DNA from: a virus
DNA: 64,000 bases
Strand: one strand, 5' to 3'
Virus record (IMG/VR): IMGVR_UViG_3300035703_000006
Span: 1-64,000 of that record
Shown: positions 6,879 to 12,101 of the stretch, piece after piece
Layout of the letters: each line of letters starts with the position of its first letter
Position numbering within the stretch: position 1 is the stretch's first letter
Position numbers and translations under genes: made by a program
The notes under the pieces: generated by a model
What the model saw: the letters and a program-made list of their open reading frames with translations, nothing else
Told to the model about the DNA's origin: nothing
The model's database searches: none

Positions 6879-6963
6879 GTGCCACCTGTAGCACTGGCAC
6901 ACTAAACGGGCACTGGAACTTTTTTCTGGTAGATTAAGAGGGTGGAGGGGGTCAGTCCCACCC
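6879..6963 (+). promoter_or_regulatory. Palindrome + ACTAAA + -10 promoter module, copy 6, with 5'-UTR GGGTGG hairpin
   Basis: GTGCCA (6879-6884) and TGGCAC (6895-6900) are followed directly by ACTAAA (6901-6906). A weak -10, TAGATT, lies at 6930-6935, again 29 nt from the box. GGGTGG (6940-6945) and CCACCC (6958-6963) form the leader hairpin 10 nt after the -10 start, as in copies 5 and 7. It serves the DUF2786 gene at 6988. Confidence 0.65.
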
Positions 6964-6987
6964 GAGTCCCAATCTCAATTCTTTACA

Positions 6988-7644
6988 ATGGATCGCACTC
7001 AAGTTATTGCAAAGATTCAGTCCATTCTGAAACTGCAAGAGAACACTACGTTTGATGGTGAAGCATCTGCTGCTGCTGCGATGATTGATAAACTCTGCAA
7101 GCAGTATGGTGTTACGATCAGTGAAGCAACTGAAACTCAAGTTCTCGATGAATCTTTTCTCAACTTCAAACGTGTAAATGTTGCACTGACAACTCTTCTC
7201 AATGCAATTGCATCTTTCTATGATGCAAAAGCATATATGAAGAATGGTGATACCAAATCTCTGCAAGTGATTGGTTCTGAAGCACAACAAATCCAAGTGC
7301 GTCTCTATTATGATTACCTGGTGCAGGTGATGGAGAAAGAAGCAGAAGTTGCACATCAAGCAGAAAAGATTATGTCTGCTCTGCAAGGTAAAGCAATGTC
7401 CCGTAGTTTCAAACTTAATTTCCGCAAGGCATTTGCAGATAATGTTGCTCTGCGTTTGCGTGAGATGAAAGAAGCAGAGGGACGAGTTCATGATGATGCT
7501 GATGCAGTGAAAAACAAACTCTCTGCAATGCGATTCGGACGTGCCAAGAAGATGAATGGTGCAAGTGGTGCTGGTGTTGGTAGTTCTGTTTCTTTGAATC
7601 GTCAAGCAACTGGTTCTGTGACCAAACAACTCTGTGGAGTGTGA
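6988..7644 (+). CDS. DUF2786-domain protein
   Basis: A 218-residue protein. The N-terminal 45 residues (IAKIQSILKLQENTTFDGEA, then MIDKLCKQYGVT) match the pattern of DUF2786: a helical start, a run where every few residues is Ala, and the end of the domain at LCKQYGVTI. DUF2786 proteins occur in phages and bacteria and their role is unknown. The middle is helical and rich in Lys/Glu, and the C-terminus is basic and Gly/Ser-rich. The stop codon lies inside a strong terminator. Confidence 0.75.
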   Translation: MDRTQVIAKIQSILKLQENTTFDGEASAAAAMIDKLCKQYGVTISEATETQVLDESFLNFKRVNVALTTLLNAIASFYDAKAYMKNGDTKSLQVIGSEAQQIQVRLYYDYLVQVMEKEAEVAHQAEKIMSALQGKAMSRSFKLNFRKAFADNVALRLREMKEAEGRVHDDADAVKNKLSAMRFGRAKKMNGASGAGVGSSVSLNRQATGSVTKQLCGV

Positions 7645-7663
7645 GTTTCACACTCCTTTTTTT
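7636..7663 (+). terminator. Rho-independent terminator after the DUF2786 gene
   Basis: GGAGTGTGA (7636-7644) pairs perfectly with TCACACTCC (7648-7656) around a 3-nt loop, followed by seven T (7657-7663). The left arm includes the stop codon of the gene it terminates. Confidence 0.9.
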
Positions 7664-7684
7664 CCTTTAATTTTTTGATACGAG

Positions 7685-8017
7685 ATGAACGCACAACTTT
7701 CGATTGATGAGTGTAAAATTATGTGGGTTGTTGGAGCACTTGAACGACTTGCAACTTTAGGTTTGCTTGGTCCTGATGTTCCACTGAAACTTTCTGCTCA
7801 TGCAGTAGAAGATTATATTCAGATTGACGAGCATCGGGAACTTTTGTTTGAGTCAGATTTTGAGATTGCAAGTATTATGACTGCACTGATCAATGATGAA
7901 TGTGATCCAGAAGTTCAAGATCCTGAAGATACAAATCTTCTGATTGATCTTCTGCTAGAGTATAAGAATAATCGCACTGAGATTGTGAAGTATGCACTCT
8001 CTTATCAACTCATCTGA
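7685..8017 (+). CDS. Hypothetical helical protein (110 aa)
   Basis: The gene starts 22 nt after the terminator T-tract, with no clear promoter of its own, so some read-through is likely. The product is acidic and mostly helical (VGALERLATLGLLG, then DLLLEYKNNRTEIVKYAL). It ends 16 nt before the next palindrome module. No family recognised. Confidence 0.65.
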   Translation: MNAQLSIDECKIMWVVGALERLATLGLLGPDVPLKLSAHAVEDYIQIDEHRELLFESDFEIASIMTALINDECDPEVQDPEDTNLLIDLLLEYKNNRTEIVKYALSYQLI

Positions 8018-8032
8018 GTCCAATGATACCCT

Positions 8033-8125
8033 GTGCCACTTGTACTGGTGGCACACTAAATGAGCACGGGGTTAAAAATGTGGTATTATTAAAGGGTGGA
8101 GGGAGCAGGGGTGCCTGTCCCACCC
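8033..8125 (+). promoter_or_regulatory. Palindrome + ACTAAA + -10 promoter module, copy 7, with 5'-UTR GGGTGG hairpin
   Basis: GTGCCACT (8033-8040) pairs with GGTGGCAC (8047-8054) with one wobble. ACTAAATGAGCAC starts at 8055. TATTAT lies at 8084-8089, 29 nt from the start of the box. GGGTGG (8094-8099) and CCACCC (8120-8125) form the leader hairpin. The gene starts at 8149. Confidence 0.7.
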
Positions 8126-8148
8126 ACGAGACCCATTGTTTATTCTTT

Positions 8149-8727
8149 ATGACTTCTTTCACGATTGTTAAAAAAGGTGAAGAAATCAAGTTTGATTCTC
8201 AATTCACTGATGTGAATGAAGTGCGTAACTATCTGCGTGAGCAGATGTCTTACAACAACTTCGCAATGGATCTTGTTGAGAAGAAGAAAGTGTCTGCAAC
8301 TCAAATTGCTTGGATGCATTATCTTGCAACTCAAAGTGTAATTGATTCTCAAACTCCTGTTGAGTTTGGTCCTTACAAGCAACTTGTCAACAAGATGTAT
8401 GATGCAGGTGCATATCGAGCAACTAAGTTTCAAGTGCGACTGCCTGGAATTACTCTGAGCACTGTAACTAAAGGTGTCAATGTTGGTTGTGTTTATGTTT
8501 ATGAAAACAACCAATATGTTGGTAAAATTACTGCTACTGGTGATCTGATTGGTAACGTGAGTGAGGATGTTATCAATCTTCTGGAAGATGCCAATGATAA
8601 TCTCCTGCAACTGGCAAAGATTTATGGTCACGAGACTGGTACTTGTTCAATCTGTGCTCGCACACTGAATGATCCTCTCTCTGTTCAGATGGGAATTGGT
8701 CCTGTTTGTGCCAAACGACTCGGTTGA
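8149..8727 (+). CDS. Protein with C-terminal DUF6011-like zinc motif (192 aa)
   Basis: ATG 8149 (MTSFTIVKKGEEIKF) is used; the longer frame from 8023 would cross the promoter. The C-terminus reads GTCSICARTLNDPLSVQMG then IGPVCAKRLG. This CxxCxRxLxDPxS...GxGPxC pattern is that of DUF6011-type small zinc-binding domains, where the cysteines are expected to bind one Zn. The first 150 residues are unrecognised. It could bind nucleic acid, but that is inference. Confidence 0.7.
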   Translation: MTSFTIVKKGEEIKFDSQFTDVNEVRNYLREQMSYNNFAMDLVEKKKVSATQIAWMHYLATQSVIDSQTPVEFGPYKQLVNKMYDAGAYRATKFQVRLPGITLSTVTKGVNVGCVYVYENNQYVGKITATGDLIGNVSEDVINLLEDANDNLLQLAKIYGHETGTCSICARTLNDPLSVQMGIGPVCAKRLG

Positions 8728-8756
8728 GTTCTTTATTCACTTTATTCCTCAAAACA

Positions 8757-9005
8757 ATGTTTGACCTTCTTAATTTTCAACCTCATTCAATTCCTGAATG
8801 TATTCAAGCACGATATAAGTTTGAGAATGATTGGGAGATTTCTGTTGTTGCGGGTCCACCGAATTGTGGATTATATGGTAATCTGAATGAGAATACTTAT
8901 GAAGTTGCTATTTTCCGACCGAATGGTAATATGACCGAAGATGTCAATGGTTGGAATACAAAACAAGAAGTCTCTGCGATGATGTGGGTGCTGTCTCAAC
9001 TCTAG
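8757..9005 (+). CDS. Hypothetical protein (82 aa)
   Basis: ATG 8757 (MFDLLNFQPHSIPE) follows the zinc-motif gene by 29 nt. The product looks like a small beta-rich domain (WEISVVAGPPNCGLYGN, then TYEVAIFRPNG), ending in a helix. It is not a recognised family. The next promoter starts 50 nt downstream. Confidence 0.65.
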   Translation: MFDLLNFQPHSIPECIQARYKFENDWEISVVAGPPNCGLYGNLNENTYEVAIFRPNGNMTEDVNGWNTKQEVSAMMWVLSQL

Positions 9006-9054
9006 ACTCGCATACCCATCAGGGATGCTGATAGGTAGAACAATCGTAGACCCC

Positions 9055-9083
9055 TTGACAAACCCCCCGATCCGTGCTATGAT
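9055..9083 (+). promoter_or_regulatory. Consensus sigma70-type promoter (TTGACA-17-TATGAT)
   Basis: TTGACA (9055-9060), a 17-bp spacer and an extended -10, TGCTATGAT, with TATGAT at 9078-9083. Unlike the palindrome modules it has a full -35 box and no ACTAAA. Predicted RNA start is about 9090. It should drive the run of genes 9106-10387. Confidence 0.85.
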
Positions 9084-9105
9084 GAACGAAGTTCAGAGTC
9101 AAGAG

Positions 9106-9279
9106 ATGACCACTGCTCAACGGATGGAAAAGCAATTCTTTATTTCTTTCATCCGACTTGTTGATGAGGTTCAAGGTAAGCAAAAACTTCCTTCACAGAT
9201 TCAATCGAATCGTAAGTCTGTTTGGGTGAAGCAAACACAAAATCCTAAGCAAAAGAAAGATGCTCTTGCCCGAATCTAA
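9106..9279 (+). CDS. Hypothetical basic protein (57 aa)
   Basis: ATG 9106 (MTTAQRMEKQFFISFIRLVD) is the first start downstream of the predicted RNA start. A longer frame from 9025 is rejected because it contains both promoter boxes. The C-terminal half is basic and Gln/Lys-rich (VKQTQNPKQKKDALARI), which would suit nucleic-acid contact. Function unknown. Confidence 0.6.
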   Translation: MTTAQRMEKQFFISFIRLVDEVQGKQKLPSQIQSNRKSVWVKQTQNPKQKKDALARI

Positions 9280-9316
9280 ATCTTTCTTTCATCTGTCCCA
9301 CACAAACAAACAAGAA

Positions 9317-9481
9317 ATGCTGATCAAAACTGTTTTCGACGTTCAGACCAAACAACCTGGTTATGCTGTGTGTGATCCTCACACTGAACGTTGTGGTTTT
9401 GTGACTTACAACATTCTCAATGCAATTAAAGCAGGACAATGTAAGTCTTTCACTGAAGTCCAACAACTCATCAATGCCTGA
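9317..9481 (+). CDS. Hypothetical small protein (54 aa)
   Basis: ATG 9317 (MLIKTVFDVQTKQPGYAVCD) is used; the frame extends upstream to 9260, but that would overlap the previous gene. Strand-rich N-terminus and a C-terminal helix (LNAIKAGQCKSFTEVQQLI). Function unknown. Confidence 0.6.
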   Translation: MLIKTVFDVQTKQPGYAVCDPHTERCGFVTYNILNAIKAGQCKSFTEVQQLINA

Positions 9482-9632
9482 AATGTTTGAAGTTACTTAT
9501 CAAGTTCCTTACAACAATCAAGAGTGGAGAAGTCAATACTTCAATACTCGCAAAGAAGCACAATCAATGGTAGAGTTCTATCAATCTTGTGGTTCACCTG
9601 CTAAACTCATTGAACGTCAAGTCAGCAACTAA
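9474..9632 (+). CDS. Hypothetical small protein (52 aa)
   Basis: Begins MPEMFEVTYQVPYNNQEWRS; ATG 9483 is an equally good start and would avoid the 8-nt overlap with the previous gene. The pattern YFNTRKEAQSMVEFYQSCG, then AKLIERQ resembles a small alpha/beta domain. Function unknown. Confidence 0.6.
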   Translation: MPEMFEVTYQVPYNNQEWRSQYFNTRKEAQSMVEFYQSCGSPAKLIERQVSN

Positions 9633-9737
9633 ATGAAACGCAAAGAAAAGATTCAACTACTCTCCAAAGCACAAATCGGCAATGATCTTCTACTCATTGC
9701 TCAAGCAATTCTCAATTCTCAAAAGGACAAGAAATGA
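9633..9737 (+). CDS. Tiny basic helical protein (34 aa)
   Basis: The ATG directly follows the previous TAA, and the stop overlaps the next gene in ATGA. The sequence MKRKEKIQLLSKAQIGNDLL is a single basic amphipathic helix ending SQKDKK. Support is the gap-free position between two coupled genes. Confidence 0.45.
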   Translation: MKRKEKIQLLSKAQIGNDLLLIAQAILNSQKDKK

Positions 9738-9928
9738 TTCTCATTCGCAAAGAAAATCACGGGTGCATTTATACGATTGATCCAGAATCCAATGAACTTT
9801 ATTATGCTCCTGTCTATCAAGATAACACTGTAAATCTTTCTGAGTTTGCACCAGTTGATCTTGATGATTATGATGATGTAAGTGAAATTGAATCTATTCA
9901 ACAACAACTTATTCAAGCAATCAAATGA
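9734..9928 (+). CDS. Hypothetical acidic protein (64 aa)
   Basis: ATGA overlap at both ends. It begins MILIRKENHGCIYTIDPESN with a strand-like start, followed by an acidic linker (FAPVDLDDYDDVSE) and a C-terminal helix (IESIQQQLIQAIK). Function unknown. Confidence 0.65.
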   Translation: MILIRKENHGCIYTIDPESNELYYAPVYQDNTVNLSEFAPVDLDDYDDVSEIESIQQQLIQAIK

Positions 9929-10221
9929 AACAATCAGTTAAAGATGTTATTAATCAACTTGAAAAACTGAATCCAAACGAAACAATTTTTTCACTCATTT
10001 ATACAAAGAATGATGTGAAAGAACTAGAGCATTATGATCCAATTACAGGACAAATTGTTTATCCTTATAATGATGAACTCGCAGAACAGGTTTTGTCTAA
10101 TCTAGATTGTTATGATGTAATCTATGAAACGATTTACAAGTGTATGAATGATGAAGTTTCTTATCAAGTCGATCAATTAGCAAAGAAAGAAAACATTACT
10201 ATTGAACCTGCTTCTTACTAA
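9925..10221 (+). CDS. Hypothetical protein (98 aa)
   Basis: Coupled to the previous gene through ATGA. The sequence is helical at the start (VKDVINQLEKLNPNETIFSL) and in the middle (LAEQVLSNLDCYDVIYETIY). The motif LEKLNPNETIFSLIYTK-x-D resembles short phage and plasmid proteins of unknown role; the resemblance is weak. Confidence 0.65.
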   Translation: MKQSVKDVINQLEKLNPNETIFSLIYTKNDVKELEHYDPITGQIVYPYNDELAEQVLSNLDCYDVIYETIYKCMNDEVSYQVDQLAKKENITIEPASY

Positions 10222-10225
10222 TACA

Positions 10226-10387
10226 ATGCAAGAAACATTTGTAAGGTTAAGTGAAGATCAAATCAATTTGATTCTATTCACCTTAGAACAACAAGAGAGT
10301 GATTTCAATTCTGTTGAACAATCTCTATGTGAAGCAATCATTGATACTTTCACCACTGCTTTAGTAGAGTTAAACACTCAAGCATAA
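10226..10387 (+). CDS. Hypothetical small protein, LEQQ family paralog (53 aa)
   Basis: ATG 10226 (MQETFVRLSEDQIN) is used rather than an in-frame upstream codon at 10202. LILFTLEQQESDFNSVE matches the protein at 5268-5420. It is the last gene of the early-type cluster, and a long non-coding stretch follows. Confidence 0.6.
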   Translation: MQETFVRLSEDQINLILFTLEQQESDFNSVEQSLCEAIIDTFTTALVELNTQA

Positions 10388-10557
10388 GAGATTATTATCA
10401 TTTATAACAAAATAACGTTATAATTGATAATTCAATTAAATGTATTAAAAAACATAGTTTAGTGAATTGTGTTGATATGATGATAGTGTTATAAAACCTT
10501 CTTTTTATTGTCTTATATTCTCTCTAAACCCCTCTGGTTCTTGTTGTCTTGGCCTGC

Positions 10558-10586
10558 ATTATACCATAAGACCTAAAAAAAGTCAA
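10558..10586 (-). promoter_or_regulatory. Minus-strand sigma70-type promoter (TTGACT-17-TATAAT)
   Basis: Read on the minus strand: TTGACT (10586-10581), exactly 17 bp, then TATAAT (10563-10558). The predicted RNA start is near 10551, running left into 10388-10550 and then antisense to the early genes. No minus-strand gene follows closely, so any transcript would be non-coding or antisense. Confidence 0.6.
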
Positions 10587-10623
10587 GCACCTTACAGACT
10601 CTTCTAGGGGTGGCACAAGGAGT

Positions 10624-10654
10624 TATTGACAAAAACCTGTCAATACTTTATAAG
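10624..10654 (+). promoter_or_regulatory. Sigma70-type promoter overlapped by operator-like palindrome
   Basis: TTGACA (10626-10631), a 17-bp spacer and TATAAG (10649-10654). A perfect inverted repeat, TATTGACA (10624-10631) and TGTCAATA (10638-10645), with a 6-nt centre covers the -35 box and spacer. That is the geometry of a repressor operator. Predicted RNA start about 10661. Confidence 0.7.
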
Positions 10655-10660
10655 AATGAA

Positions 10661-10705
10661 ACTCCTAAGACTCACACATCTTATGAGTCTTAGGAGTATT
10701 TTGCT
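10661..10705 (+). terminator. 14-bp perfect hairpin at the predicted +1, attenuator/terminator-like
   Basis: Positions 10661-10674 pair perfectly with 10684-10697 around a 9-nt loop, followed by TATTTTGC. The U-run is short, so termination may be partial. Because it starts at the predicted first transcribed base, it could equally be a protective 5' hairpin or a short structured RNA. Confidence 0.55.
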
Positions 10706-10714
10706 AGTTATTCC

Positions 10715-10771
10715 TGAGACTCACGATACTCAAACCACTTCAAAAACTGGCACATCGTATCATGAGTCTCA
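10715..10771 (+). repeat. Second hairpin with related TGAGTC/GACTCA arms
   Basis: TGAGACTCA (10715-10723) pairs with TGAGTCTCA (10763-10771), and GATA/TATC extend the stem inside. The GACTCA core is shared with the hairpin at 10661-10697, so both may derive from one element or bind the same factor. Confidence 0.5.
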
Positions 10772-10884
10772 CAGATTCGGGTGTAGACTTATAGGGTGGG
10801 TGGCAGAGGGAAGATCATCAAATACTGATAACTGATAAGAATTACCCAGAATCCAGTGATTGCAATACTTTTTCGGGGCATTAT

Positions 10885-10934
10885 AGTTTTGTCCCAAAAC
10901 CCCCTATAAATAACCCTAGTTTTGGGACAAAACT
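10885..10934 (+). promoter_or_regulatory. 16-bp perfect inverted repeat enclosing a T4-type late promoter
   Basis: The left arm 10885-10900 and right arm 10919-10934 are exact reverse complements. The 18-nt loop holds TATAAATA (10905-10912), the T4 late -10 consensus. The right arm ends 1 nt before the ATG at 10936. A read-through RNA would fold the repeat, while an RNA started at the late promoter would lack the left arm. Confidence 0.75.
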
Positions 10935-10935
10935 T

Positions 10936-11100
10936 ATGAGACCTCAAAAGTATAAGAATTTAGGTGAAACTGAAAGAATGCGTGTACCCTTATGCAAGCA
11001 AATTACAAGTTTGTGTGATGCATTAGATAAAAAAGCAGAAGATGGTTATGATGTCGTTGCTTTATTAGATTCGTTCATTGAGAGCATACACAATATGTGA
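10936..11100 (+). CDS. Small protein, possible ribbon-helix-helix fold (54 aa), late-controlled
   Basis: Begins MRPQKYKNLGETERMRVPLC and continues with two helices (ITSLCDALDKKAEDGYDVVA, then LLDSFIESIHN). It matches the 54-residue protein at 2423-2587 in length and in the RVP-x-C and LL..FI...H positions. It sits alone between two non-coding stretches, directly behind the inverted repeat with the late promoter. A DNA-binding regulator is plausible but unproven. Confidence 0.6.
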   Translation: MRPQKYKNLGETERMRVPLCKQITSLCDALDKKAEDGYDVVALLDSFIESIHNM

Positions 11101-11237
11101 ATCATTCGTTATTACTTATCAGTTCGTCTTATCATTCGTTATATCCTCGCAGTTCGTGCATACTTATCTCTTCGTCTTATGATTCGTTGTCTATACTTAA
11201 CATCATTATGAGTTCATTACACAACCCCCCATAATGT

Positions 11238-11318
11238 TTGCTATTTGAATCAACCAGTGCTATACTATTCATGATACTCAGTTTCTGACATAAACTGGTG
11301 TCGTCCTCTGAGTATCAT
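11238..11318 (+). ncRNA. Candidate small structured RNA A (promoter plus hairpin)
   Basis: TTGCTA (11238-11243), 17 bp, TATACT (11261-11266). An 11-bp perfect stem follows, 11271-11281 with 11308-11318, with a smaller AGTTT/AAACT stem possible inside. The predicted RNA start is near 11273, so the RNA would begin with the hairpin. Nothing suggests translation. Confidence 0.4.
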
Positions 11319-11357
11319 TAATACCCTATGAGTTCGTTACACGACCCCCCATAAGGT

Positions 11358-11418
11358 TTGTTATTCTTATTGACCAGAACTATATTATTCGTGTCTCTCA
11401 GTTCGTGTTATAAACTGA
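11358..11418 (+). ncRNA. Candidate small structured RNA B (promoter plus hairpin)
   Basis: TTGTTA (11358-11363), 17 bp, TATATT (11381-11386). A 6-bp stem TCAGTT (11398-11403) with AACTGA (11413-11418) follows. It is the register-matched counterpart of unit A, with the outer stem lost or eroded. Confidence 0.35.
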
Positions 11419-11631
11419 TGCCCTCCCTTCGTTATATCTAACCCCCCATATGGTTTCGTATTAGAATAAGGCAGTAATGAATATAAACTATTCGTGATTG
11501 TTCGTTTATTATAATTAAACAGCACTGTTTGACACTTATATTTTGTGTTGTTGTATTCTTATATCTAACCGATGCCCCCTATATAAAAACGCATCACTAC
11601 CCTAACCTACAACGGACCGAAAACGACCTTC

Positions 11632-11674
11632 AAATTGTCTTTCAAATAAAAAAATTTTACCCAATTTTTTTTTT
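11632..11674 (+). terminator. Weak terminator-like T-tract
   Basis: AAATTG (11632-11637) can pair with CAATTT (11662-11667) ahead of a run of ten T (11665-11674). The stem is AT-rich and the loop long, so termination efficiency is doubtful. Confidence 0.3.
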
Positions 11675-11736
11675 CTTCCAAGGTTCACGCACAAAAAATA
11701 AAAAATGATATATAAGTTTAGAATTCAATAAAAAAG

Positions 11737-11895
11737 ATGACAATAAGATTAGAAATTGATGATTATGAAAAGGATCTTTTAATTGATACGATTCAACATA
11801 GATTGGATACGGACAAAATCCTAGTAATCAATAATAGTTTAAAAGAAGAACTCGAAGATCTTTTAAGGAAAGTGGAAGAAGATGAATACGTATAA
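11737..11895 (+). CDS. Hypothetical acidic helical protein (52 aa)
   Basis: The frame MTIRLEIDDYEKDLLIDTIQ ends EEDEYV. It is highly charged and predicted as one strand followed by two helices. Its last 14 nt overlap the next gene. Composition and the overlap support coding; no family recognised. Confidence 0.55.
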   Translation: MTIRLEIDDYEKDLLIDTIQHRLDTDKILVINNSLKEELEDLLRKVEEDEYV

Positions 11896-12052
11896 TATTT
11901 CAGTCAATGGAAATGAAATATTGAGTCAAGTGCCGCAGAATGATTTACAGGAAAATCTGAAAGTTATCAGAGGACTTGTATGGACATCTGGGGGAAATGA
12001 TGAGGACATTATAGTGTCTCTAAATAAAAACGAAGGCCATTGCAATGAATGA
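11882..12052 (+). CDS. Hypothetical small protein (56 aa)
   Basis: Starts at ATG 11882 inside the end of the previous gene. The sequence MNTYNISVNGNEILSQVPQN, then VIRGLVWTSGGNDEDIIVSL looks like a compact beta-rich domain. Its early-gene position before a glycosyltransferase gives no functional clue. Confidence 0.55.
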   Translation: MNTYNISVNGNEILSQVPQNDLQENLKVIRGLVWTSGGNDEDIIVSLNKNEGHCNE

Positions 12053-12101
12053 TTTGTAGTGGTAGAATACTAGAATAAATTATTTTTTACAATTACTTTT
12101 T

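Larger units (their letters stand above)
10388..10935. other. Non-coding regulatory stretch (548 bp)
   Basis: No convincing gene lies here. It holds an AT-rich segment (10388-10500), a minus-strand promoter (10558-10586), a plus-strand promoter with operator-like palindrome (10624-10654) and two hairpins (10661-10697 and 10715-10771). It ends with the inverted repeat around a late promoter (10885-10934). Only the left 110 bp lacks visible structure beyond AT-rich inverted repeats. Confidence 0.7.
11207..11446 (+). repeat. 120-bp-period direct duplication with promoter-like boxes
   Basis: Unit A (11207-11326) and unit B (from 11327) share TATGAGTTC, the CCCCCCATA block and the promoter region in register. 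A diverged third copy of CCCCCCATA-xx-GTTT begins near 11442. Each of A and B has a -35/-10 pair spaced 17 bp and a downstream hairpin. Confidence 0.65.
11105..11505 (+). repeat. TTCGT iteron-like array (13 copies)
   Basis: TTCGT starts at 11105, 11123, 11135, 11153, 11171, 11183, 11333, 11388, 11402, 11428, 11455, 11491 and 11501, with TTCAT variants at 11213 and 11268. In the first block the spacings are 18, 12, 18, 18 and 12 bp. Two 30-bp units (11101-11130 and 11131-11160) are identical at 22 of 30 positions. Confidence 0.7.
11101..11736. other. Non-coding repeat-rich stretch (636 bp)
   Basis: No gene with a credible start is visible. It contains 13 copies of TTCGT (11105-11505), an imperfect duplication with an exact 120-bp period (from 11207), promoter-like hexamer pairs with downstream hairpins and a T-rich end (11632-11674). 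Candidate roles are an origin or protein-binding array and small RNAs. Confidence 0.7.

Noticed and set aside
8023-8148. N-terminal extension of the zinc-motif protein with a CxxC
   Set aside because: The extension would be encoded by the promoter, palindrome and leader hairpin; ATG 8149 is downstream of the predicted RNA start.
10626-10835. 69-codon open frame on the + strand
   Set aside because: It begins inside the TTGACA box with a TTG, crosses the -10 and two hairpins and has no ribosome site.
11101-11210. Possible in-frame extension of the 54-aa gene past its TGA into the TTCGT block
   Set aside because: The frame stays open for 35 codons with a repeated x-R pattern, but this follows from the 6-bp multiples of the repeat; there is no start and no sign of stop readthrough.
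10388-11736. tRNA genes in the non-coding stretch
   Set aside because: I looked for cloverleaf arms and the GTTC-type T-loop; TTCGT repeats are not in acceptor/T-arm context and no CCA-type end fits.
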